Origin: Phytobacter diazotrophicus
Lineage (GTDB): Bacteria; Pseudomonadota; Gammaproteobacteria; Enterobacterales; Enterobacteriaceae
DNA: 64,000 bases
Direction: 5' to 3'
Assembly: GCA_004346725.1 (NCBI GenBank)
Contig: SMDE01000005.1
Coordinates: 248,001-312,000, forward strand
Shown here: one piece after another, positions 55,542-64,000 of the stretch
How positions within the stretch are numbered: position 1 is the stretch's first letter
Layout: each line of letters opens with the position of its first letter
Position numbers and translations under genes: made by a program
Notes under the pieces: generated by a model
Told to the model about the DNA's origin: nothing
Seen by the model: the letters and a program-made list of their open reading frames with translations, nothing else
Database searches by the model: none

Positions 55542-56921
55542 GTGAAATGCATAATGCTTTATGTATCGTGGGACCCCATACTTATCGGTATTTCTTTTGT
55601 TGTGGCGTTCATTGCCTCATTTGTGGCGTTGGATAGCGCCAGCAAAATTTTTTCATCCACCGTTCGCGGCGCGCTGTTCTGGCGACTCTGTGGCGGTGCG
55701 ACACTAGGCATGGGAATCTGGTCAATGCATTTTGTTGGTATGCTGGCAATGCGCATGCCTATCGTGATGCATTACGACCTGGTGTTAACCATTGCTTCCT
55801 TCGTTGTTGCCTTAATTGCCGCAACACTGGCCATCAACGTTGTTGTCAGCGAAGAGATACTGCCCTTTAAACGTCTTATCCTGGCGACCTGTTTATTGTG
55901 TCTGGGTATAGTGGGAATGCATGCTCTCGGTATGGCCGCCCTCACCGATTACGTCACTCTCTACTGGAACACGCCGCGTCTCATCCTCTCTGTAACCATT
56001 GCTTTTTTTGCCTCCGGTTTTTCGCTATGGCTTGCCTTTGTTCGCCAGGTCAACCATCACGGCGCATTTATCTATCGGGTTTTCGCTGGTCTCGTTCTCG
56101 GTATCACGATATGCGCCATGCATTATGTGGCGATGAGCGCCGTTGAGTTTAGCAATGGTAAAGACAGCGCTGGAATTATTGTTCGCAGTACTGCCTATTA
56201 CTCTACACATACCAGCGTGAGCGAAGCCGGCCTTTCAATTTGGGTCTCGACCTCCACGCTGATTGTACTGGGAATAATGCTGTTTATTTCACTCATTGAC
56301 TCCCAGATCCGCACCTCGAGACTCACAGAGAGCCTGCGTCAGTTAAACCATCAGCTGGAGATGCAGGCCCATTTCGACCCCCTGACCAACCTGGCAAATC
56401 GGATCCAATTCGATATTTTACTGGATGCTTGCCTTGCCAGCGCAGCAGCCCAGCGGCAGCGATTTGCCGTATTGTTTATGGATCTTGACCGTTTTAAGCA
56501 GGTCAATGATGCCTTTGGACACCACATTGGCGATTTATTATTGAAGTCCGTCGCCGTAAGACTTTCGACCTGCGTCAATGCAAAAATGACGCTGGCGCGC
56601 CTTGGGGGCGATGAGTTTATTTTGCTGATACCTGATTGTATAGATGAGGAAATCACCATACTGGCAAAAAGACTGGTAGACACTATTCATTTTCCATTTT
56701 ACGAACAAGGGCATGTCATAAACGTGTCATTAAGTGTGGGCATCAGTTTTTATCCCCTGCACGGTGACACCGTTCAGGATCTGAAATTTAAAGCGGACGC
56801 CGCGATGTATCGTGTCAAACAAAATGGGCGTAATGGCTGGGAAGTCTGGCATCCGGCAATAACTCACAATGCGGCAAACACTCCTTTTTTCCTCTCTGAT
56901 ATATCAATCAATCAAAAGTAA
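55542..56921 (+). CDS. MHYT-domain diguanylate cyclase
   Basis: A 459-aa membrane protein. Three MHYT-type repeats sit in seven helices (GIWSMHFVGMLAM, GMHALGMAALTDY, AMHYVAMSAVEF, residues about 5-255), proposed to sense oxygen, CO or NO through bound metal. A GGDEF domain follows with the active site LGGDEF at 354-359. There is no RxxD product-inhibition site five residues before it. No EAL domain. The start is GTG 55542 or ATG 55554; neither has a good ribosome-binding site. Confidence 0.87.
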   Translation: MKCIMLYVSWDPILIGISFVVAFIASFVALDSASKIFSSTVRGALFWRLCGGATLGMGIWSMHFVGMLAMRMPIVMHYDLVLTIASFVVALIAATLAINVVVSEEILPFKRLILATCLLCLGIVGMHALGMAALTDYVTLYWNTPRLILSVTIAFFASGFSLWLAFVRQVNHHGAFIYRVFAGLVLGITICAMHYVAMSAVEFSNGKDSAGIIVRSTAYYSTHTSVSEAGLSIWVSTSTLIVLGIMLFISLIDSQIRTSRLTESLRQLNHQLEMQAHFDPLTNLANRIQFDILLDACLASAAAQRQRFAVLFMDLDRFKQVNDAFGHHIGDLLLKSVAVRLSTCVNAKMTLARLGGDEFILLIPDCIDEEITILAKRLVDTIHFPFYEQGHVINVSLSVGISFYPLHGDTVQDLKFKADAAMYRVKQNGRNGWEVWHPAITHNAANTPFFLSDISINQK

Positions 56922-57064
56922 AATTTGCTTATTGCAACGATACATATCAATTCACATTTTTTTGCGTTAGATTTTCCTCAAGTCTGATAATAAAACTGCC
57001 GAAAACGCTATTATTCGATAAGTTACAAAGACTAAAGCGACGCGCACGATAAGGGGATAAATCC

Positions 57065-58285
57065 ATGCTTACAGATCGCCTGGATGCGCTAAACCTGTTG
57101 ACAACACCCGTTTGGGTGATTTCACCTGAAACAGAAGAATTGCTCTTCACCAACGCAGTGGCGAAGAAATTGACCGCTGAGCGTTCAGTACGGGAATTGC
57201 GAACCGGGACATATTCGGCATATGCACATCACAGCCTGGCCATGTACCTGCCGGGTCTCAGGAATCAACACAATATTATCGAAGTCTGGACTGTTCACAT
57301 GGATGGCGAAGAGGTGAGTTTAAGTTGTAAAGCCTCCCTGCGCGAAATCAGTGGCATAGGTGAAGTGATATTTTTTGAAGGATTATCCTCGGGAACATCC
57401 GCCAGAGTTAAAGCCAGCCGCTCAACAACATACCGCCATCGCAAACAGGGCTTTTATGCCCGTTTTTTCTATACCAATTCCGCACCTATCCTGCTTATCG
57501 ACCCCGCCAGAGATGGCCTGATCGTTGATGCCAATCTCGCTGCACTGCGTTTTTACGGCTACTCGTACGATGAGATGTGCCAAAAACACACCTGGGAGAT
57601 CAACACCCTCGGACGTGGTATTTTGCCAGTGATGGCTGAAATCGCCCATCTGCCTGGCGGCCATAAGCCGCTCAATTTTGTACACAAGCTGGCTGATGGC
57701 TCAACCCGCCATGTTCAGACCTATGCTGGCCCGGTTGAAATCTATAATGATCGACTGATGCTATGCATTATTCATGATATCACTGAGCAGAAACGCCTTG
57801 AGCAGGAACTGGAATATGCCGCGCACCGCGATTTACTCACCGGTTTACTCAATCGCCGACAGTTCTACCATCTGACTGAACAGATTATGCCGACCGCGTT
57901 CGATTTCAGCCTGTTGCTGGTCGATACCGACCACTTTAAACGCATCAATGATCAATACGGGCATCAGAAAGGTGATGAAGTCCTGATACAACTTTCCCGC
58001 ACGCTTGAGCAACATTGCCGTCACGGAGATTATGTTTTCCGCTGGGGCGGCGAAGAGTTTCTGTTGCTGTTGCCCCATACGACAGAGGAAACCGCTGTTG
58101 GCATCGCTGAACAGTTACGTCAGGCCGTCGCCAGTATCAATATTCCCCAACTTCCGGGATGCACTGTAAGTATTGGCGTGGCTCGCCATCTGGCGGGAGA
58201 ATCGCTGGACGATCTGTTTAAGCGTGTGGATGAAGCGCTGTACCGTGCAAAAAACAGTGGGCGTAATAAAGTGCTGGCAGCCTGA
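57065..58285 (+). CDS. dgcM: Diguanylate cyclase DgcM (PAS-GGDEF)
   Basis: A 406-aa protein matching E. coli DgcM/YdaM (410 aa) across its length. PAS domain at about residues 130-240 (LLIDPARDGLIVDANLAALRF), GGDEF active site GGEEF at 328-332, and an inhibitory RxxD (RHGD) at 319-322. In E. coli DgcM makes c-di-GMP and also directly activates MlrA, driving csgD and curli. It follows the MHYT cyclase on the same strand after 140 bases. Confidence 0.94.
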   Translation: MLTDRLDALNLLTTPVWVISPETEELLFTNAVAKKLTAERSVRELRTGTYSAYAHHSLAMYLPGLRNQHNIIEVWTVHMDGEEVSLSCKASLREISGIGEVIFFEGLSSGTSARVKASRSTTYRHRKQGFYARFFYTNSAPILLIDPARDGLIVDANLAALRFYGYSYDEMCQKHTWEINTLGRGILPVMAEIAHLPGGHKPLNFVHKLADGSTRHVQTYAGPVEIYNDRLMLCIIHDITEQKRLEQELEYAAHRDLLTGLLNRRQFYHLTEQIMPTAFDFSLLLVDTDHFKRINDQYGHQKGDEVLIQLSRTLEQHCRHGDYVFRWGGEEFLLLLPHTTEETAVGIAEQLRQAVASINIPQLPGCTVSIGVARHLAGESLDDLFKRVDEALYRAKNSGRNKVLAA

Positions 58286-58294
58286 ATTCGTGAC

Positions 58295-58324
58295 AAAAAA
58301 ATGCGCCCTTGCGAGGGCGCTTTT
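58295..58324. terminator. Bidirectional terminator between dgcM and a small gene
   Basis: GCGCCC / GGGCGC stem (58303-58320) with AAAAAAA before and TTTT after; it can stop transcription from both sides. Confidence 0.88.
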
Positions 58325-58340
58325 CAACGATGGGCGTTAT

Positions 58341-58529
58341 TTAGTGGATGCCCATCCGCCAGGCAAAATCGATCTCTTCTTTTAGCTCGCTATGCGAGAG
58401 CGTCAGCAAATCCGCGAATTCCAGCCTGAGTTGTTTTAATTTCTTAAGGTATTCCGCAGGCGTCAATCCGCTTTTATCGCGACGGAGATATTCAATTGCC
58501 AACTGAGTGGGGTCTAATTCGGTGTGCAT
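58341..58529 (-). CDS. Conserved small protein of unknown function
   Basis: A 62-aa acidic, helical protein (MHTELDPTQLAIEYLRRDKS, then GLTPAEYLKKLKQLRLEFAD, LLTLSHSELKEEIDFAWRMG, IH). No signal or membrane segment. The ATG at 58529 is chosen: GAGGAT lies six bases upstream; a longer frame reaches 58625 but begins without a site. It shares a terminator with dgcM. I do not recognise the family with certainty. Confidence 0.7.
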   Translation of the reverse strand: MHTELDPTQLAIEYLRRDKSGLTPAEYLKKLKQLRLEFADLLTLSHSELKEEIDFAWRMGIH

Positions 58530-58675
58530 ATAATCCTCATGTGTGGTTAAAACATAATCACTATAACACATTATTTCGACCATTTTTTGACCAAGGTCGT
58601 ATGCGCGTTCGTCTCCACGCTTCACATTCCTTCGATGGCAGGCATCGGCCTATGGGTAAACGGGGAAAATGCGGC

Positions 58676-58698
58676 GCTGGCGCTGCATAAGCGCCAGC
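58676..58698 (-). terminator. Hairpin after mppA
   Basis: A 9-bp stem GCTGGCGCT / AGCGCCAGC with a 5-base loop, 35 bases after the mppA stop, followed by CATTTTCC. Confidence 0.6.
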
Positions 58699-58733
58699 GG
58701 AGATGTCGAAAGACGTTATACCCGTCAGAAAAC

Positions 58734-60350
58734 TCAGTGCTTAATCAAATACATTGTGCGTGTATACGCCACATCTTCCGGGTTAGTGATGGGATAGCCT
58801 TTAAGCCATGGCTTAATCAGGCGACCATTGGTGTATTGATAGATAGGAATGATGGGTGCTTTTTCCGCGATGATCTTCTCAGCCGTATTGTAATCCGCAT
58901 TGCGGGCTTCGGCCTGTGTCTCCTGCGCAGCCTGATTCATGACCTTGTCATATGCCGGATCGTTAAAACGCGCGATGTTGCCACTATGGGTAGATGTTAA
59001 CAGCGACAGAAAGGTAGACGGTTCATTGTAATCCCCCACCCATGAGGCGCGGATAACATCAAAGTTGCCGGTATTACGGCTATCGATATACGTTTTCCAC
59101 TCCTGGTTTTGCAGTTTGACATCAATGCCCAGATTCTTTTTCCACATCGATGCCACCGCAATCGCGATTTTCTGATGCGTTTCGGAGGTGTTATACAATA
59201 ACGTCAATTCCAGCGGACGTTGTGGGCCATAACCCGCGGCCTGGAGCAGGGTTTTCGCCTGGGCATTGAGCTCCGCCTGGCTCATCTTTTCCAGCGCCGA
59301 AGGCTGTGGTTTAAAGCCTGCGGTGACGTCCGGTGTGAATCGCCAGGCCGGTTTTTCCCCGGTTCCCAGCACCTTCTCAGCCATCACGCGGCGGTCTACG
59401 GTCATACTCAGCGCCAGACGTACGCGCGGATCGGCTGTCGGCCCTTTTTGCGTATTAAGGGCATAGTAATAGGTGCCGAGCTGCGGCGGGGTGTAAACCT
59501 GGCCGGGAATCTCCTTGAGCAATTTCTGGTACTGATTTTTCGGGAAGGATTCCGTGATATCAATTCCCCCGGCAAGATAGCGATTTGTCGCCGCCGTTTC
59601 CTGATTGATCGGCACAAATGTCACTTTCTGAATGACGGTTTTACGGTTATCCCAGTAATGGGTATTCGGTTTGAGTTCAATTTTCTCATTCACCACCCGG
59701 TTTTCCAGCACATAAGCGCCATTGCCGACCAGGTTGCCTGGACGCGTCCAGTCAGCGCCGCTTTCAACATTGGCTTTCTGCACCGGGTAAAACGCAAAAT
59801 TCGCAGCAAGGTTCGCAAACCATGGCAACGGCTTATCGAGTTGCACCCGCAACGTATGGGCATCGACCGCCGTCACGCCAAGTTTATCCGGCGTCGCCTT
59901 GCCATCAACGATATCCTGCGCGTGGGTGATTCCTGCAAGCGCCGCAAACCAGGCAAAAGGTGACGTTGTTTTCGGATCGACCAGGCGCTGCCAGCTATAA
60001 ACAAAATCTTGTGCGGTGACCGGCGTGCCGTCGGACCATTTTGCATCATTACGCAGGGAGAATGTCCAGACGCGGTTATCGCTGGTCTGCCATTTGGTGG
60101 CCACGCCAGGGATGATGTCGCCTTTCTCATTCTGATTGACAAGGCCTTCGTACAGATCGCGAATGACCTGAATCTCCGGCAGCCCTACCGCCTTCGCCGG
60201 GTCAAGCGATGCGGGTTCGTCTTTAATATGGCGAACCAACTCCTGTTTCTGAGCCAGCACCGTGCCCTGCGGAACATCCGCAGCCCAGGGCGATGAGGAA
60301 AAACCACAGAGTAAAAGCGCACAACTGAGCAACGAGACAGGATGCTTCAT
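58734..60350 (-). CDS. mppA: Murein tripeptide-binding protein MppA
   Basis: A 538-aa periplasmic oligopeptide-binding protein of the OppA family (E. coli MppA is 537). It brings L-Ala-D-Glu-mDAP to the Opp transporter for cell-wall recycling. The ATG at 60350 gives the signal MKHPVSLLSCALLLCGFSSS then PWA-A; the open frame upstream has no homology. Blocks seen: DEPASLDPAKAVGLPEIQVI, DLYEGLVNQNEKGDIIPGVA, ITESFPKNQYQKLLKEIPGQ. Divergent from mpaA, forming a compact recycling cluster. Confidence 0.95.
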   Translation of the reverse strand: MKHPVSLLSCALLLCGFSSSPWAADVPQGTVLAQKQELVRHIKDEPASLDPAKAVGLPEIQVIRDLYEGLVNQNEKGDIIPGVATKWQTSDNRVWTFSLRNDAKWSDGTPVTAQDFVYSWQRLVDPKTTSPFAWFAALAGITHAQDIVDGKATPDKLGVTAVDAHTLRVQLDKPLPWFANLAANFAFYPVQKANVESGADWTRPGNLVGNGAYVLENRVVNEKIELKPNTHYWDNRKTVIQKVTFVPINQETAATNRYLAGGIDITESFPKNQYQKLLKEIPGQVYTPPQLGTYYYALNTQKGPTADPRVRLALSMTVDRRVMAEKVLGTGEKPAWRFTPDVTAGFKPQPSALEKMSQAELNAQAKTLLQAAGYGPQRPLELTLLYNTSETHQKIAIAVASMWKKNLGIDVKLQNQEWKTYIDSRNTGNFDVIRASWVGDYNEPSTFLSLLTSTHSGNIARFNDPAYDKVMNQAAQETQAEARNADYNTAEKIIAEKAPIIPIYQYTNGRLIKPWLKGYPITNPEDVAYTRTMYLIKH

Positions 60351-60537
60351 GAGATCCCCTTTTATGTTTTGAAGCAAAACGAAAGATGAGGTAATTATTT
60401 GTTTTAGAAAGAGCGAATGCAAATTTTCGTCGATGGAAAGTTGACGGCTATTCCTTTTTGCCTGAATACAGCAATAATTTGCCCAGGCGAGAAATATGCC
60501 CAACACTTGCAATAAGCCAACCAGAATAAGGATGACT

Positions 60538-61251
60538 ATGCCTGCTTCACGCCCACGCCCGGAACGGGGCGCCTTTCCTTCCGGTAGCGAATATTACGGA
60601 CACTCTCTGTTAGGTGCCCCGCTCATTTGGTTTCCGGCAACCGAAGCTTCACATGCCAGCGGGCTTATCATTGCGGGAACTCATGGTGATGAAAATTCTT
60701 CTATTGTGACGCTTTCCTGCGCCTTGCGGACATTGAAACCAGAACTTCGTCGACACCATGTTGTGCTGGCCGTCAATCCGGATGGTTGCCAGCTTGGCCT
60801 GCGTGCGAATGCCAGCGGCGTGGATTTGAATCGCAACTTTCCTGCCGCAAACTGGAAACCCGGCGAGACGGTTTACCGCTGGAACAGTGCCGCCGAAGCG
60901 CGTGATGTGGTGTTATCGACAGGTGATGCACCCGGCTCCGAACCAGAAACTAAAGCATTGTGCCAGTTGATTCATCAGGTCCGCCCCGCCTGGGTGGTGT
61001 CGTTTCACGATCCGCTGGCGTGTGTGGAAGATCCTCGCAACAGTGCCTTTGGTCAGTGGCTGGCGCAGGCGTTTAACTTACCTCTGGTCACCAGTGTCGG
61101 CTATGAAACACCCGGCTCTTTCGGTAGTTGGTGTGCGGATATGAATTTACACTGCATCACACTGGAATTCCCGCCAGTTTCAGCCGATGAAGCCAGCGAG
61201 AAATACCTCAGCGCGATGACAGCGCTACTGCGTCATGATGTGGAGAGATGA
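60538..61251 (+). CDS. mpaA: Murein tripeptide amidase A
   Basis: A 237-aa zinc carboxypeptidase of the M14 family (E. coli YcjI/MpaA, 242 aa). It hydrolyses the gamma-D-Glu-mDAP bond of murein tripeptide. Seen: the zinc ligands in AGTHGDENSS and VVSFHDP, the substrate-binding SGVDLNRNFP, and the catalytic glutamate in HCITLEFPP. The ATG at 60538 is chosen because AAGGA lies 7 bases before it; an ATG at 60532 is also possible. Its end overlaps convergent ycjG by 19 bases. Confidence 0.94.
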   Translation: MPASRPRPERGAFPSGSEYYGHSLLGAPLIWFPATEASHASGLIIAGTHGDENSSIVTLSCALRTLKPELRRHHVVLAVNPDGCQLGLRANASGVDLNRNFPAANWKPGETVYRWNSAAEARDVVLSTGDAPGSEPETKALCQLIHQVRPAWVVSFHDPLACVEDPRNSAFGQWLAQAFNLPLVTSVGYETPGSFGSWCADMNLHCITLEFPPVSADEASEKYLSAMTALLRHDVER

Positions 61252-62207
61252 AGCTGACCAGGGGTGAATTGCAGCGACGGTTCGACATCTACCGCAAGCC
61301 AGGTAGGGCCGTCGAGATCGGCAAAGCGAACCTCACCCACCAAAGGTAGTGCCGCGCCAATGGCGCGTGAGGTACAGATCATGCAGCCCAGCATCAGGCC
61401 AAAACCCTGCTCATGCGCCGCACGGGCCAGCGCCAGCGCTTCTGTCAACCCGCCGGTTTTATCGAGCTTGATATTAACCATCTCATAACGCCCCGCCAGC
61501 GCGGCGAGATCCCGTTGCGTGTGGCAACTTTCATCGGCACAGATGGGCAACGGATGAATAAAGTTATCCAGCGCGGCATCATCGCCTGCCGGAAGGGGCT
61601 GTTCGAGCATTGCCACGCCAAGGTCTGCCAGAAGCTGGCAACGGGCAGCAAGTCCTTCACTTTGCCAGGCCTCATTGGCATCAACGATCAACGTGGCTTC
61701 CGGTGCAGAGGCACGTATTGCCACCAGCCTTTCGCTGATCAAATGATCGTCAAGCTTCACCTTAAGCAACTTTGCCCCCGTCTCCCAAAGCGCCGAGGCA
61801 CTGGCGGCCATTTGCTCAGGCGTACCGATGACCACGGTTTGCGCAGTGGTGACTATGGTGGGCAATGTCACTCCCACATACTGCCCAAGCGTCATTCCCT
61901 GTCGCCGGGCTTCCAGATCCCAAAGCGCACAGTCAACGGCATTACGCGCCGCACCGGCAGGAAGCAATGTCTGGAGTTCTTCGCGGGTCAAACGATTTTC
62001 CAGTTGCGGCAGGATCGTCATAATCTGCGCAATCACTGAAGCTTCGCTCTCGCCATAACGTGGGTATGGTGTGCATTCACCTACGGCTTTCACGCCGTCT
62101 TCTTCCAGTTCAACAACCACTACCCGAGCCTCGCTGCGCGCACCCCGTGCGATCACAAATGGCGTGTGTAACGGCCAGGTTTCATCATAAACCTTAACGC
62201 TTCTCAT
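61233..62207 (-). CDS. ycjG: L-Ala-D/L-Glu epimerase
   Basis: A 324-aa enolase-superfamily epimerase (E. coli YcjG, 321). It racemises the glutamate of L-Ala-D-Glu released from murein so it can be used. Seen: the KxK base LLKVKLDD (near residue 150), metal ligands in IVDANEAW, MLEQPLP and ICADESC, and the second lysine in NIKLDKTGGL. The ATG at 62207 follows GGAGAAAGGG; the frame is open further up without support. Product flow: mppA, mpaA, ycjG act in succession. Confidence 0.94.
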   Translation of the reverse strand: MRSVKVYDETWPLHTPFVIARGARSEARVVVVELEEDGVKAVGECTPYPRYGESEASVIAQIMTILPQLENRLTREELQTLLPAGAARNAVDCALWDLEARRQGMTLGQYVGVTLPTIVTTAQTVVIGTPEQMAASASALWETGAKLLKVKLDDHLISERLVAIRASAPEATLIVDANEAWQSEGLAARCQLLADLGVAMLEQPLPAGDDAALDNFIHPLPICADESCHTQRDLAALAGRYEMVNIKLDKTGGLTEALALARAAHEQGFGLMLGCMICTSRAIGAALPLVGEVRFADLDGPTWLAVDVEPSLQFTPGQLHLSTS

Positions 62208-62324
62208 CCCTTTCTCCTCTGCCGCCTTTTCCACGATTATAGATGTGAAATTAGGTTTGCCGTGGTCCTTGCTTTCAGAATACACTAGCGATGAAGTTAA
62301 CTATATGTAAACAGGAAGATATAT

Positions 62325-62831
62325 ATGTCACAGCTTGTCCATTTCCAGGGTAATCCAGTTTCCGTTGCCGGTAAGATTCCGCAGGTCGGTTCCAAAGCCG
62401 CACCGTTCTCTCTCGTGGCGAAAGACCTGTCTGACGTTGCATTGAGCCAGTTTGCAGGAAAACGTAAAGTTCTGAACATTTTCCCGAGCATTGATACCGG
62501 CGTATGCGCCGCATCTGTGCGTAAATTTAACGAATTGGCAACAGGCGTAAACGACACTGTCGTTCTGTGCATTTCCGCTGACCTGCCGTTCGCCCAGTCT
62601 CGCTTCTGCGGCGCTGAAGGTCTGAGCAATGTGATCACCCTGTCCACTCTGCGTAATACTGAGTTCCTGGAAAACTACGGTGTGGGTATTTCCGAAGGCG
62701 CGCTGAAAGGTCTGGCAGCACGTGCTGTGGTGGTCATTGACGAAAACGACAATGTCATTTTCAGCCAACTGGTGAATGAAATCACCAATGAGCCTGACTA
62801 TGCTGCCGCACTTGAAGTGCTGAAAGGCTAA
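62325..62831 (+). CDS. tpx: Thiol peroxidase Tpx
   Basis: A 168-aa atypical two-cysteine peroxiredoxin, E. coli length. It reduces peroxides, lipid ones preferred, with thioredoxin. The peroxidatic Cys61 lies in [14 protein letters not shown] and the resolving Cys95 in [14 protein letters not shown] site precedes the ATG. The neighbour TyrR is reported to regulate tpx in E. coli; I could not find a full TyrR box upstream (only a TGTAAA half at 62306). Confidence 0.97.
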   Translation: MSQLVHFQGNPVSVAGKIPQVGSKAAPFSLVAKDLSDVALSQFAGKRKVLNIFPSIDTGVCAASVRKFNELATGVNDTVVLCISADLPFAQSRFCGAEGLSNVITLSTLRNTEFLENYGVGISEGALKGLAARAVVVIDENDNVIFSQLVNEITNEPDYAAALEVLKG

Positions 62832-62839
62832 TAAAGTCT

Positions 62840-62864
62840 GCCCGGTAACACCCTGTTACCGGGC
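62840..62864. terminator. Hairpin between tpx and tyrR
   Basis: A perfect 11-bp stem GCCCGGTAACA / TGTTACCGGGC with loop CCC lies 9 bases after tpx, between two convergent genes. T-tails are moderate (AATTCGTATT). Confidence 0.75.
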
Positions 62865-62872
62865 AATTCGTA

Positions 62873-64000
62873 TTACTCGTCACCCTTCTTCTGGCTCAAA
62901 CCATATTCCCGTAGTTTATTCGCGATCGCCGTATGCGAAACACCAAGGCGCTTAGCCAGCTTACGCGTGCTGGGGAAACTGCGATACAGCTGTGTCAGTA
63001 CCGAGCGCTCAAAGCGACTGGTGATCTCATCAAGCGACCCTTCCATAGCATCTTCGCCAACAGGCATGGTAGTGGCATCAAAGTCCGGCAACAGAATATC
63101 CTGTGAGCGTAGCTCGTAGCCTTCCAGTTGGGTAAGCGCACGGTAGATCGCATTTTTCAACTGACGTACGTTGCCGGGCCAGCCATAACGGGTCAGAACA
63201 TTACCCAGATCGGCCGATAATTTAGGCCGGGGAACGCCCTGCTCATCGGCAAAACGGGCAACAAAGAGCTCGGTCAGCGGCATGATATCCTGCGGACGCT
63301 CCCGCAACGGCGGTAGATTCAGCGTCAGAACATTCAGGCGATAATAGAGGTCTTCGCGGAACATCCCCTTTTGCACCAGCTCCACAAGGTTGCGCTGGGT
63401 GGCGCAAATCACCCGCACATCGACGTGTACTTCATGGTCTTCCCCCACCCGGCGGAAAGTCCCGTCATTGAGAAAACGCAGCAGTTTAACCTGCATACGC
63501 GCCGACATTTCGCCGATTTCATCCAGCAACACAGAACCGCCATTCGCCTGTTCAAAAAAGCCCTTTTTCCCTTCCGGGGCATGACCAAACAGTTCACTTT
63601 CGACGGCATCTTCCGGAATCGACGCGCAGTTCAGCGCCAGGTAGGGTTTCGCCGCACGCGGACTGGCCATATGACAGGCTCGTGCCAGCAAATCTTTACC
63701 CGTCCCCGTGTCACCGGTAATCAGTAGCGGTGCCGTAAGTGTTGCCAGCTTCCGGGCCTGCTCCATCACCTGGCGCATCTTCGGACTGACGGCGACAATC
63801 TGGCTGAAAGCGCCCAGATCCTGTTGCGAAAGGTTTTGTAACTGACGTCCCATTCGGACGGTGGAACGCAGCATCACCACCGCGCCGGTCAGAACCGGTT
63901 CGCCGGATTCGCCTTCCAGATGGACCGGGGTGATTTCCATCAGGAAATTTTGCCCATTAATGGCAACATGTTCGCTATGAGAGTTGTGCGGATTGCTTTC
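62873..64000 (-). CDS. tyrR: TyrR regulator (partial, N terminus beyond window)
   Basis: The visible 375 residues are the C-terminal three-quarters of TyrR (513 aa in E. coli), which controls aromatic amino-acid synthesis and uptake. The window edge falls inside the PAS region. Walker A GDTGTGKD, the central AAA domain with LDEIGEM (Walker B), and the C-terminal Fis-like helix-turn-helix (RKLAKRLGVSHTAIANKLRE) are seen. TyrR has an AAA fold but works with sigma-70, and it lacks the GAFTGA loop; here the place reads GHAPEGKKGFFEQA. Convergent with tpx. Confidence 0.96.
   Translation of the reverse strand, partial: ESNPHNSHSEHVAINGQNFLMEITPVHLEGESGEPVLTGAVVMLRSTVRMGRQLQNLSQQDLGAFSQIVAVSPKMRQVMEQARKLATLTAPLLITGDTGTGKDLLARACHMASPRAAKPYLALNCASIPEDAVESELFGHAPEGKKGFFEQANGGSVLLDEIGEMSARMQVKLLRFLNDGTFRRVGEDHEVHVDVRVICATQRNLVELVQKGMFREDLYYRLNVLTLNLPPLRERPQDIMPLTELFVARFADEQGVPRPKLSADLGNVLTRYGWPGNVRQLKNAIYRALTQLEGYELRSQDILLPDFDATTMPVGEDAMEGSLDEITSRFERSVLTQLYRSFPSTRKLAKRLGVSHTAIANKLREYGLSQKKGDE

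Noticed and set aside
62285-62324. TyrR box upstream of tpx
   Set aside because: Only one half-site (TGTAAA at 62306) is visible and the matching half is poor, so it is not called.

Overview
The window is a chromosomal segment of an enteric bacterium of the family Enterobacteriaceae. Gene identities and order (tyrR, tpx, ycjG, mpaA, mppA, dgcM, zntB, fnrS, ttcA, nifJ/ydbK, hslJ, ldhA, ydbH, ynbE, azoR, hrpA, ydcF, aldA, gapC, cybB, trg, ydcI, ydcJ, opgD, rimL, ydcK) follow the E. coli/Salmonella terminus-proximal region at about 1.38 to 1.50 Mb of K-12. Salmonella-type features (agsA small heat-shock gene with a FourU thermometer, frmRA beside trg) combined with an intact gapC suggest Citrobacter or a close relative. 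This species guess is inference from remembered sequences; no search was possible.

Layout. 1-2.4 kb: end of ydcK, rimL and opgD. 2.7-7.2 kb: an accessory insert (amino-acid binding protein, aminotransferase, LysR regulator, type B carboxylesterase) separating opgD from ydcJ/ydcI. 9.9-15.4 kb: a YdeP/FdhF-like molybdoenzyme, a membrane PQQ dehydrogenase and a decayed hicAB pair. 15.5-24.4 kb: trg, frmRA, a CHASE3 chemoreceptor, an MgtC-like protein, a TPR protein, a DUF1272 protein and an MHS-type transporter. 24.5-29.9 kb: cybB, gapC, an esterase, aldA and ydcF. 30.0-35.4 kb: a five-gene MarR-controlled operon encoding a tripartite efflux pump plus an O-methyltransferase. 35.5-46.3 kb: hrpA, azoR, ynbE-ydbH (ydbL missing), ldhA, hslJ, ydbJ and agsA. 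46.8-53.8 kb: nifJ, several very small genes, ttcA, the anaerobic small RNA FnrS and zntB. 53.9-58.5 kb: a chemoreceptor without a sensory domain and two adjacent diguanylate cyclases. 58.7-64 kb: the murein-peptide recycling genes mppA, mpaA and ycjG, then tpx and the start-truncated tyrR.

Functional themes. Several genes belong to fermentative or low-oxygen life (ldhA, nifJ, FnrS, ydeP-like). Others serve aldehyde and peroxide defence (frmRA, aldA, tpx, azoR), the envelope (opgD, ydbH/ynbE, mppA/mpaA/ycjG, small lipoproteins), and motility and c-di-GMP signalling (three chemoreceptors, two of them with recognisable sigma-28 promoters, and two cyclases).

The clearest non-coding finds are fnrS with its FNR site, the agsA FourU thermometer with a sigma-32-like promoter, the FrmR operator, a 14-bp palindrome before the MarR operon, and an unexplained two-hairpin element at 22.77-22.88 kb. 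No tRNA, rRNA, CRISPR array, insertion sequence or prophage was recognised. The best candidate for an uncharacterised system is the marR-MFS-HlyD-OMF-O-methyltransferase operon.
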